Positions 9,162-16,577 of a DNA stretch of 64,000 bases are shown here, in pieces. The DNA comes from Pseudomonas fluorescens (GTDB lineage Bacteria; Pseudomonadota; Gammaproteobacteria; Pseudomonadales; Pseudomonadaceae). The notes beneath the pieces were generated by a model. The model ran no database searches. It was not told the origin of the DNA and saw nothing but the letters and a program-made list of their open reading frames with translations. Position numbers and translations under genes: made by a program. Positions within the stretch are counted from its first letter, which is position 1, and each line of letters starts with the position of its first letter. Location of the stretch: positions 239 to 64,238 of the forward strand of contig NZ_LACH01000033.1 in NCBI RefSeq assembly GCF_000968015.1, in the 5' to 3' direction.

Positions 9162-10262
9162 ATGTTCCGCTATGCCTTGCCCCTCGCGTTGCCGGTCAGT
9201 CTGGCGTTTTTATTGTCTGCGTGTGGTCACGAAGAGGCGCCTCAAGTCACTGTTCGCCCGGCTATGGTCGTGCAGCCAGAGCCATCGGCCCAGGCGATGG
9301 AAAGCTTTCCCGGTGAAGTCCGCGCTCGCTATGAACCGGACCTGGCGTTTCGCATTGGCGGTAAAGTCAGTCGACGACTGGTCGAAGAGGGGCAGCGGGT
9401 CAAGGCCGACCAACCTCTGGCGGAGCTCGATCCTCAAGACGTGCGCCTGCAACTGGAAGCCACCCGTGCCCAGGTCGCTGCTGCCGAGGCCAACCTGAAC
9501 CTGGTGCGCGCCGAACGTGATCGCTACAAGACCCTGATGGACCGTCAGATGGTCAGCCGCTCGCAGTACGACAATTCCGAAAACCTTTACCGATCCGGCG
9601 AAGCACGCCTCAAGCAAATCAAAGCCGAATTCAACGTTTCGACCAATCAGGCCAGTTACGCCGTGCTGCGTGCGCCTCAGGATGGGGTTGTGGCTAAACG
9701 CGCGGTTGAAGTCGGGCAAGTGGTGGCGGCGGGGCAAACCGTATTTACCCTCGCCACCGATGGCGAGCGCGAAGTGTTGATCAGCTTGCCGGAGCAGAGC
9801 TTTGGCCGCTTCAAGGTCGGTCAGCCCGTGTCAGTCGAACTCTGGACCCAACCCGACCAACGTTTCGCTGGGCGCATCCGTGAGCTGTCGCCCGCTGCCG
9901 ATCCAAAATCGCGCACCTTTGCCGCCCGCATCGCGTTCGCTGCCGGCAAGGTCCCCGCTGAACTTGGCCAGAGCGCCCGGGTGTTCGTTCAGACTTCCGA
10001 TGTGGTGCCGCTGTCGGTGCCGCTTTCCGCACTGACCGCAGAAAACGGCGCGACCTACGTCTGGGTCGTCAACGCCAACAATACCCTGAAGAAAACCCCG
10101 GTCCGGGTCGGAGCCTTCGGCGAGAAAACCGTACCGGTACTCGAAGGACTGAACGCCAGCGATTGGGTGGTGGCCGCTGGCGTCCATGTGCTGCTTGAAG
10201 GGCAGCAGGTGCGTCCGGTGGATCGCTCCAACCGCGTGGTCAATCTGGCGGGCAAGGAGTAA
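9162..10262 (+). CDS. mexJ: RND efflux periplasmic adaptor, MexJ-like
   Basis: A membrane-fusion protein linking an inner-membrane RND pump to an outer-membrane channel. The 366-aa protein begins with a lipoprotein signal whose lipobox is LSAC, so it is probably anchored through the acylated Cys near residue 21. Next come a lipoyl/barrel-sandwich half-motif (FRIGGKVSRRLVEEGQRVKADQPLAELD), an alpha-helical hairpin at about residues 95-155, the second lipoyl half (LRAPQDGVVAKRAVEVGQVV) and the beta-barrel domain. It is five bases upstream of the pump gene and clearly co-transcribed with it. Confidence 0.9.
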   Translation: MFRYALPLALPVSLAFLLSACGHEEAPQVTVRPAMVVQPEPSAQAMESFPGEVRARYEPDLAFRIGGKVSRRLVEEGQRVKADQPLAELDPQDVRLQLEATRAQVAAAEANLNLVRAERDRYKTLMDRQMVSRSQYDNSENLYRSGEARLKQIKAEFNVSTNQASYAVLRAPQDGVVAKRAVEVGQVVAAGQTVFTLATDGEREVLISLPEQSFGRFKVGQPVSVELWTQPDQRFAGRIRELSPAADPKSRTFAARIAFAAGKVPAELGQSARVFVQTSDVVPLSVPLSALTAENGATYVWVVNANNTLKKTPVRVGAFGEKTVPVLEGLNASDWVVAAGVHVLLEGQQVRPVDRSNRVVNLAGKE

Positions 10263-10267
10263 TCCCG

Positions 10268-13200
10268 ATGGGTTTCAATCTTTCCGAATGGGCGCTGCGT
10301 AATCGCCAGATCGTACTGTTCCTGATGCTCCTGCTGGCCATTGTCGGCGCAGTGTCCTACACCAAGCTCGGTCAAAGTGAAGACCCGCCGTTCACCTTCA
10401 AGGCCATGGTGATTCGGACCACCTGGCCGGGGGCCACGGCGCAGGAGGTATCGCGCCAGGTTACCGAGCGTATTGAAAAGAAACTGATGGAAACCGGCGA
10501 GTACGAACGCATCGTTTCGTTCTCCCGTCCGGGCGACTCCCAAGTGACGTTCATGGCCCGTGATTCCATGCACTCGGTGGACATCCCGGACCTCTGGTAT
10601 CAGGTTCGCAAGAAGATCGGCGACATTCGCCAGACCCTGCCACCGGGCATCCAGGGGCCATTCTTCAATGATGAGTTCGGCACAACGTTTGGCAATATCT
10701 ACGCGCTGACGGGCGAAGGTTTTGATTACGCGGTGCTCAAGGACTACGCCGACCGCGTGCAGATTCAGCTGCAACGGGTCAAGGATGTGGGCAAGGTCGA
10801 TCTGCTCGGGTTACAGGACGAGAAGATCTGGATCGAACTCTCCAACGTCAAACTCGCCACCCTCGGCCTACCGTTGTCGGCGGTGCAGCAGGCCCTTGAA
10901 GAGCAGAACGCGGTGTCCACCGCCGGGTTCTTCGAGACCAGCAGTGAGCGATTGCAGCTACGCGTCTCGGGGAATTTTCAGACGGTCGAAGAGATCAAGA
11001 GCTTTCCGATCCGCGTTGGTGATCGCACCTTCCGCATCGCCGATGTGGCGGATGTGCGCCGGGGGTTCAACGATCCGCCAGCGCCGAGCATGCGCTTCAT
11101 GGCGGAAAACGCCATTGGTCTGGCCGTGGCCATGAAGGCCGGTGGCGACATTCTGGTGCTGGGCAAGGCCTTGGAAATCGAGTTCGACCGGATCCAGAAA
11201 AACCTTCCTGCCGGTATGCAGCTGCGCAAGGTCTCCGACCAGCCCGCCGCCGTGAAAAGCAGTGTCGGTGAGTTTGTTCAGGTGTTGGTGGAAGCACTGG
11301 CAATTGTCCTGCTGGTGAGCTTCTTCTCCCTCGGCGTGCGCACCGGCATGGTGGTCGCGCTGGCGATTCCTTTGGTATTGGCGATGACGTTCGCCTGCAT
11401 GTATTACCTGGGCATCGGCCTGCACAAGATTTCCCTCGGGGCATTGGTGCTGGCGCTGGGTTTGTTGGTGGACGACGCGATCATCGCCGTGGAAATGATG
11501 GCGATCAAAATGGAGCAAGGCTTCGACCGGATCAAGGCGGCCAGTTACGCCTGGACCAGCACCGCCTTCCCGATGCTCACCGGTACGTTGATCACCGCTG
11601 CCGGTTTCCTGCCGATTGCCACGGCGCAATCGGGTACCGGCGAATACACCCGTTCGATCTTCCAGGTGGTGACCATCGCGTTGCTGGCCTCGTGGGTGGC
11701 CGCTGTTGTGTTTGTGCCTTATCTGGGGGAAAAACTTCTGCCGGATCTGGCGAAGATTCATGCAGTCAAACATGGCAGCGGCCACGGCCAGCCGGACCCT
11801 TACGGCACGCCGTTCTATCAGCGCGTCAGACGCCTGGTGGAATGGTGCGTACGGCGGCGCAAGACGGTCATTGTCCTGACGGCCGTGTTGTTTATCGGTT
11901 CTGTCATCCTGTTTCGCTTTGTGCCGCAACAGTTCTTCCCGGCATCGGGTCGTCTGGAGTTGATGGTTGATCTGAAACTGGCAGAAGGTGCCTCATTGAG
12001 CAACACACGCGATGAGGTCAAACGCCTCGAAGCGCTGCTCAAGGATCACGCCGGTATCGACAACTATGTCGCTTATGTGGGCACCGGTTCGCCACGTTTT
12101 TACCTGCCGCTGGATCAACAACTTCCTGCAGCAAGCTTCGCGCAGTTTGTAGTCCTGGCCAAAACCATTGAGGAGCGCGAAGTCCTGCGCACCTGGCTGA
12201 TCGAAGCCCTCAAGGAACAATTCCCGGCCCTGCGCGCGCGGGTGACACGTCTGGAGAACGGGCCACCGGTTGGCTATCCGATGCAGTTCCGGGTCACCGG
12301 TGAGCACATCGAGGAAGTCCGCGCGCTGGCCCGTAAAGTGGCGGCCAAGGTTCGCGAGAATCCGCATGTGGTCAACGTCCATCTGGATTGGGAAGAACCG
12401 AGCAAAGTCGTTTATCTGAACGTCGATCAGGACCGCGCACGGGCACTTGGCGTGAGCACCGCGAACCTGTCGAAGTTCCTGCAAAGCTCTCTGACCGGTT
12501 CCAGCGTCAGCCAGTACCGTGAAGACAACGAGTTGATCGAGATTCTGTTGCGCGGCACGTTGCATGAACGCACCGAATTGTCGCTGCTGCCAAGCCTGGC
12601 GGTGCCGACTGACAATGGTCGCAGCGTGGCGCTGTCGCAAATCGCGACCCTGGAATACGGCTTCGAAGAAGGCATCATCTGGCACCGCAACCGCTTGCCG
12701 AACGTGACGGTCCGCGCCGACATCTACGGCAAGGAACAACCGGCGACGCTGGTGAAGCAGATCATGCCGACCCTCGATCCGATTCGCGCCGAACTGCCGG
12801 ACGGGTATTTGCTGGAGGTCGGTGGCACGGTGGAAGACTCGGCTCGCGGGCAGAACTCGGTGAAGGCCGGTGTGCCGCTTTTCATCGTGGTGGTGCTGAC
12901 GTTACTGATGCTGCAACTGCGCAGTTTCTCACGCACGGTAATGGTGTTTCTGACGGCGCCTTTGGGGTTGATCGGTGTGACCTTGTTCCTGATGGTGTTC
13001 CGTCAGCCGTTTGGTTTCGTCGCCATGCTCGGGACGATCGCGCTGTCCGGGATGATCATGCGTAACTCGGTGATTCTGGTGGACCAGATCGAGCAGGACA
13101 TCGCTTCCGGGCTCAAGCCTTGGCAGGCGATTATTGAAGCCACGGTGCGGCGCTTTCGGCCGATTGTGTTGACTGCACTCGCGGCGGTGCTGGCGATGAT

Positions 13201-13339
13201 TCCGCTGTCGCGTAGCGTGTTTTTCGGGCCGATGGCGGTGGCGATCATGGGCGGGTTGATTGTGGCGACGGCGTTGACGTTGCTGTTTTTACCGGCGCTG
13301 TATGCGGCGTGGTTCAGGATCAAAAAGGACCCGGCCTAA
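10268..13339 (+). CDS. mexK: RND multidrug efflux transporter, MexK-like
   Basis: Proton-driven inner-membrane trimeric pump of the RND/HAE1 family, 1023 aa. The topology is classic: TM1 near residues 13-30, a large periplasmic loop, TM2-6 at about 335-490, a second loop, and TM8-12 at the C-terminus. The TM4 proton-relay pair is visible in LGLLVDDAIIAVEMM. MexK of P. aeruginosa, of nearly equal length, exports triclosan and macrolides and borrows OprM or OpmH. No outer-membrane factor gene follows here either. Substrates in this strain are unknown. Confidence 0.9.
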   Translation: MGFNLSEWALRNRQIVLFLMLLLAIVGAVSYTKLGQSEDPPFTFKAMVIRTTWPGATAQEVSRQVTERIEKKLMETGEYERIVSFSRPGDSQVTFMARDSMHSVDIPDLWYQVRKKIGDIRQTLPPGIQGPFFNDEFGTTFGNIYALTGEGFDYAVLKDYADRVQIQLQRVKDVGKVDLLGLQDEKIWIELSNVKLATLGLPLSAVQQALEEQNAVSTAGFFETSSERLQLRVSGNFQTVEEIKSFPIRVGDRTFRIADVADVRRGFNDPPAPSMRFMAENAIGLAVAMKAGGDILVLGKALEIEFDRIQKNLPAGMQLRKVSDQPAAVKSSVGEFVQVLVEALAIVLLVSFFSLGVRTGMVVALAIPLVLAMTFACMYYLGIGLHKISLGALVLALGLLVDDAIIAVEMMAIKMEQGFDRIKAASYAWTSTAFPMLTGTLITAAGFLPIATAQSGTGEYTRSIFQVVTIALLASWVAAVVFVPYLGEKLLPDLAKIHAVKHGSGHGQPDPYGTPFYQRVRRLVEWCVRRRKTVIVLTAVLFIGSVILFRFVPQQFFPASGRLELMVDLKLAEGASLSNTRDEVKRLEALLKDHAGIDNYVAYVGTGSPRFYLPLDQQLPAASFAQFVVLAKTIEEREVLRTWLIEALKEQFPALRARVTRLENGPPVGYPMQFRVTGEHIEEVRALARKVAAKVRENPHVVNVHLDWEEPSKVVYLNVDQDRARALGVSTANLSKFLQSSLTGSSVSQYREDNELIEILLRGTLHERTELSLLPSLAVPTDNGRSVALSQIATLEYGFEEGIIWHRNRLPNVTVRADIYGKEQPATLVKQIMPTLDPIRAELPDGYLLEVGGTVEDSARGQNSVKAGVPLFIVVVLTLLMLQLRSFSRTVMVFLTAPLGLIGVTLFLMVFRQPFGFVAMLGTIALSGMIMRNSVILVDQIEQDIASGLKPWQAIIEATVRRFRPIVLTALAAVLAMIPLSRSVFFGPMAVAIMGGLIVATALTLLFLPALYAAWFRIKKDPA

Positions 13340-13353
13340 CGTCCTACGTGTAT

Positions 13354-13390
13354 TTCAGATCCCTCTGATATTGAGTCATAGGGATCTGAA
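13354..13390. repeat. Perfect 11-bp inverted repeat between pump gene and fic
   Basis: TTCAGATCCCT (13354-13364) and AGGGATCTGAA (13380-13390) flank a 15-base spacer. It lies just after the RND pump stop, so it may terminate that operon despite lacking a T-tract, or act as an operator for fic. Confidence 0.65.
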
Positions 13391-13432
13391 TGCTGTACTC
13401 AAGACTCAGTTTTACGAGTTTTTGAGACAGCA
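13391..13432. promoter_or_regulatory. Second inverted repeat ending at the fic start
   Basis: TGCTGT-A-CTCAA (13391-13402) pairs with TTGAGACAGCA (13422-13432) with one bulged A. The right arm ends four bases before the fic ATG and covers the place where a ribosome binding site would be. No strong Shine-Dalgarno is visible, so the structure could limit fic translation or be a protein operator. Confidence 0.5.
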
Positions 13433-13435
13433 ATA

Positions 13436-14569
13436 ATGAAAAAGCCGCCGATTTTGAGGGGGCGGACCGACCCGGTATTCGACCTGTTGGGGAAGTCGCC
13501 CCACAAGGAACGCCTCTCGGATTACCTCGCCTTGCTCAAGCCGATGGACGATCAGGGGCGTTATCTGCCTTTCGATGAGTTGCGCTACCGCTGGGCGCCG
13601 GGGCTGGATTCGAATCTGTGCTGGGCGCTGGTGAAGAAAGCCCGGACTGCGCAGTACTCAAGTCTTTTGCCACTGGGCGAGCCGCTTCAATGGGGCAACT
13701 TCGTGCTTACGCCGCTGGCGCAGAAAGCTATTTCTGCCGTCGATCGACAAGCCACAACGGCCGCGCTGGAGTACATGACCCGTCAGATTGGTGAGCATGC
13801 GCACTTCAGCTATCTGCTCAACGACTTGATCGAAGACGAAGCCATCAGCAGCAGCCAGCTCGAAGGCGCGGCGACCACCACGCGGGTGGCCAAGGACATG
13901 CTCAAGCGCAATCGCCTGCCACGCACGCCGGATGAGCGAATGGTGATCGGCAACTACAAGATGATGAATTTCGCCTGGGAAAAGCGCTATGACCCCCTAA
14001 GTGTCGAACTGATTTCAGCCATGCACCGGGTGGGTGTCGAGGGCATTGATGACGCGCAGTATTCGCCGGGGGCGTTCAGGGGCAACGATGATGTGGTGGT
14101 GCAGGACGGCGAGGGCAACACCGTGCATACACCGCCGCCCGCCGCTGGGCTGGTGTCACGATTGCGGGTGCTGTCGACGTGGATCAACCAGTCCCATCAC
14201 GATCCCGATCAAGCGGATTACCTTCATCCACTGATCAAAGGCATCGCTCTGCATTTTGCTCTGGGCTATGAGCATCCGTTCCGCGATGGCAACGGCCGGG
14301 TCGCGCGGGCACTGTTTTATTGGTTCATGTTCAAGAATGACTTCTCTGCCTTTCGCTACATTGCGATCAGCATTTTGCTGCGCAGTGCGCCGGTGAAATA
14401 CGGGCGGTCCTATCTGAACACTGAGGCTGATGACCTCGACCAGACTTATTTCATCGATTTCCAGTGTTCGGTCATCCTGCGGGCTGTCAGCGGTTTCACC
14501 GAGGCCTATCGGAAAAGTCTGGCGTATGCCGAGTGTTTGAGAAGCGAAAGATGGGGCGCGATTGGGTAA
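13436..14569 (+). CDS. Fic family protein (predicted self-inhibited AMPylase)
   Basis: The Fic domain holds the full active-site motif HPFRDGNGRVAR (residues 280-291), with the catalytic His280 and the ATP-binding GNGR, so it should transfer AMP (or another nucleotide) to a hydroxyl on a target protein. An N-terminal inhibitory helix motif SSSQLEG (residues 138-144, S/T-x3-E-G with Glu143) marks a class II Fic protein that blocks its own active site. The 377-aa length and N-terminal Fic_N-like region fit. No antitoxin gene is adjacent. There is no signal peptide, so it probably acts inside the cell. Target and physiological role are unknown. Confidence 0.9.
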   Translation: MKKPPILRGRTDPVFDLLGKSPHKERLSDYLALLKPMDDQGRYLPFDELRYRWAPGLDSNLCWALVKKARTAQYSSLLPLGEPLQWGNFVLTPLAQKAISAVDRQATTAALEYMTRQIGEHAHFSYLLNDLIEDEAISSSQLEGAATTTRVAKDMLKRNRLPRTPDERMVIGNYKMMNFAWEKRYDPLSVELISAMHRVGVEGIDDAQYSPGAFRGNDDVVVQDGEGNTVHTPPPAAGLVSRLRVLSTWINQSHHDPDQADYLHPLIKGIALHFALGYEHPFRDGNGRVARALFYWFMFKNDFSAFRYIAISILLRSAPVKYGRSYLNTEADDLDQTYFIDFQCSVILRAVSGFTEAYRKSLAYAECLRSERWGAIG

Positions 14570-14630
14570 TGCCGATCAGTTAAGGATTTGAGCACCGCTC
14601 CCACAGGTTCTGCGCCTTAACTGATCGGCA
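14570..14630. repeat. Perfect 16-bp inverted repeat around a REP fragment
   Basis: TGCCGATCAGTTAAGG (14570-14585) and its exact reverse complement (14615-14630) enclose 29 bases that contain CGCTCCCACAGG, a piece of the REP family. It begins right after the fic stop, between convergent genes, so it may serve as a bidirectional terminator. Confidence 0.8.
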
Positions 14631-14640
14631 GGAGAGAGTA

Positions 14641-15330
14641 TTAGAGGGTACCAAACACCTTCTTCGCCAAACTGGTCGCTGCCGCCGCAGGATTCTGGCG
14701 AATGGCTTCTTCCTGTTTACCAATCATCTCGAACAGACCGTTCAACGCCTGCTCGGTCACGTAGCTTTCGATGTTGGCGCTCTTCGCATCCACCACACCC
14801 ATCGTCGCGGCTTGCCCTGCGAACGAGTTGTACTGCTTGGCCAGGCCCACCTGGTCGGTGGCCTGCTTGACGATTGGCAGGAACTTGACGCGGATCTGTT
14901 CGCGGCTGGTTTTGCTCAGGTACTGAGTGGCCGAGTCCTTGCCGCCGCTGAGAATGCCTTTGGCATCCTCCACGCTCATCTTCTTCACCGCGTCAACCAG
15001 GATCGGCTGGGCTTGCGTCACGGCGGTTTCAGCCGCTTTGTTCATGCTGGTTTCCAGCTGATCGACCTGGTCGCCCATGCCGAACTGTTTCATCTTGCTG
15101 GCGACTTTGCCCAGTTTGCCCGGCAGTTCGATTTTCACGTCCGGGTTGTTGCTGAACCCACCCGGCGTGCCGAGTTGTTTCACGGCCAGTTGCGCGCCTT
15201 GAGTCAGGGCATCCTTGAGGCCGCCGGTGGCGTCGTTTTGCGACAGGTCGTTGAGCGACAGCGCCAGGGCGCTGGCGGAGATCATCAAGCCTGCGCACAG
15301 GCCGGCGAAGCGAAGGGTAGGGCGGAACAT
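14641..15330 (-). CDS. DUF4197 domain-containing exported protein
   Basis: A 229-aa member of the DUF4197 family, of unknown function. A Sec signal peptide is clear (RFAGLCAGLMISASALA, cleavage near residue 24), so the mature protein is periplasmic or secreted. The rest is helical, with family-like segments ALTQGAQLAVKQLG, DAKGILSGGKDSATQYL and VTEQALNGLFEMIGKQE. It lies 29 bp downstream of the YbaY-type lipoprotein gene on the same strand, so the two are probably co-transcribed. Confidence 0.88.
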   Translation of the reverse strand: MFRPTLRFAGLCAGLMISASALALSLNDLSQNDATGGLKDALTQGAQLAVKQLGTPGGFSNNPDVKIELPGKLGKVASKMKQFGMGDQVDQLETSMNKAAETAVTQAQPILVDAVKKMSVEDAKGILSGGKDSATQYLSKTSREQIRVKFLPIVKQATDQVGLAKQYNSFAGQAATMGVVDAKSANIESYVTEQALNGLFEMIGKQEEAIRQNPAAAATSLAKKVFGTL

Positions 15331-15359
15331 GGCAGCTTCCTTTGTTCAAAAAATGAGAG

Positions 15360-15758
15360 TTAGCGAGCGGCGTCGACGCGGATTTTCAGAGGCTGCGGGT
15401 CGCTGCCATCCAGCTGCACGGCGTGATGTTCGGTGGTGATGAACATCAGTTCGCCATTTACTTCGATCCGTGCGCTGACCGAATAACGATGGCCCGGTTT
15501 GACCTGCGCTGGATCGTAACTCAGATGAAACGGCAGCGGCACCTGGCCTTTGACCGGGCCTTTGTGTTCGTCGAGGACCACGGCGGGCGCGTCGGCCAGG
15601 GAAACGTCCTGCAAGCTGACGCTTAACGTGGCGCTCGGCGGCAGGGCGATGCGTTGCAGGTAGAAGACTTCGCCTTCGAGGCTGGTTTTGGCGGCAGGTT
15701 GTAGGGTCTGGCAGGCCCCGAGCAAGGCAGTGAGCCCCAGAAGCGAGAGTTTTTTCAT
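15360..15758 (-). CDS. YbaY family lipoprotein
   Basis: A 132-aa predicted lipoprotein: signal MKKLSLLGLTALLGAC with lipobox LGAC, acylation at Cys16. The remainder matches the YbaY/YscW-type beta-sandwich, with EGEVFYLQRIALPPSATLSV and FHLSYDPAQVKPGHRYSVSARIE as hallmark strands. Its position after the mature Cys suggests outer-membrane retention. It precedes the DUF4197 gene by 29 bp. The exact role of the family is not known; the fold is related to pilotin-like lipoproteins of type III secretion. Confidence 0.87.
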   Translation of the reverse strand: MKKLSLLGLTALLGACQTLQPAAKTSLEGEVFYLQRIALPPSATLSVSLQDVSLADAPAVVLDEHKGPVKGQVPLPFHLSYDPAQVKPGHRYSVSARIEVNGELMFITTEHHAVQLDGSDPQPLKIRVDAAR

Positions 15759-15863
15759 GAGTTGAATCCCTGTCGTTGGCGCCCGAAGTAGATGAGCGCC
15801 GACGACAATTTAACGGATTTTTCCGGTGATTTCGCCCCATGGATCTTTTGGTATGCGCTTTTT

Positions 15864-16478
15864 TCAAACTCTACTAAAGGGTTTCAATACAACGGACCCG
15901 GGATATACCGCAATTGAATTGTGGTATTCATTTTCAGTGGCTGTCAGCGTATAGCGTTTTCCAGGTACGACAGTCTCCGGGTCGTACTCCAGATAGAACG
16001 CCTCGGCCATTTTTTCGCTGATATGTATTGGCGTCAGTTGCGCAGTCGTGTCGTCGTACTCGTGGGCGACAACAGTGACTGCGTGTTCAGGTTGAACCGC
16101 TTGAGGCGCTTGCGCCTGGAGGTAGAGGCGGCCAACAGGGCTGAGATGCAGGGTTTGTCGATGCGGCGCACGATGGACAATCACGAAGTAGTCCAGGTCA
16201 ATCAGCAGTGGAACGCCGTTGTGGGTCATGCTGACAGCGACAAGGTATTTAACGCTGACATCGGAATAGTGGTGTGCAAATGAAAAGTTCCAGCGGCCAC
16301 TGCGCAGTACGGGTTCACGGGATTGCGCTACTTTGATGGGGGTGAAAGAGTTTGCGGTGTGAACGCTTATATACGTTTCGCCTTCGCCACTGCTGGGCGG
16401 TAAAAAGTCTTCAGGCAAACTAAAGGTGAGGGTTATGTAGGGGTTGTTATTTTCTAATGGGTTCATCGCGATATCCAT
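15864..16478 (-). CDS. Hypothetical protein with YbaY-like C-terminal segment
   Basis: The 204-aa protein has no signal peptide. Its C-terminal part contains FYLEYDPETVVPGKRYTLTAT, which parallels FHLSYDPAQVKPGHRYSVSA in the neighbouring YbaY lipoprotein, so I infer a related beta-sandwich. The N-terminal half (PYITLTFSLPEDFLPP... HTANSFTPIKV) is beta-rich and unrecognised. Base composition is visibly lower in GC than the flanking genes (one 60-base sample counts 28 G+C), hinting at transfer. The start is uncertain: 16478 has no Shine-Dalgarno, whereas the internal ATG at 16466 has a GGA seven bases before it. Confidence 0.7.
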   Translation of the reverse strand: MDIAMNPLENNNPYITLTFSLPEDFLPPSSGEGETYISVHTANSFTPIKVAQSREPVLRSGRWNFSFAHHYSDVSVKYLVAVSMTHNGVPLLIDLDYFVIVHRAPHRQTLHLSPVGRLYLQAQAPQAVQPEHAVTVVAHEYDDTTAQLTPIHISEKMAEAFYLEYDPETVVPGKRYTLTATENEYHNSIAVYPGSVVLKPFSRV

Positions 16479-16521
16479 ATCGGGATTAAATTGGGGGCTC
16501 TATTAGTTCATAAGTTGGCGA

Positions 16522-16547
16522 TTATAAGAACATCCTTGTTCTTGTAA
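16522..16547. terminator. Hairpin between plsB end and the YbaY-like gene
   Basis: TTATAAGAACA and TGTTCTTGTAA form an 11-bp stem with one mismatch (a possible G-U pair) and the 4-base loop TCCT. It lies 31 bp beyond the plsB stop on the minus strand, so it could terminate plsB or be an operator for the next gene. The T-run is poor. Confidence 0.45.
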
Positions 16548-16577
16548 TCATTGTCAGAAAGTTACAAGCAACCTCAA

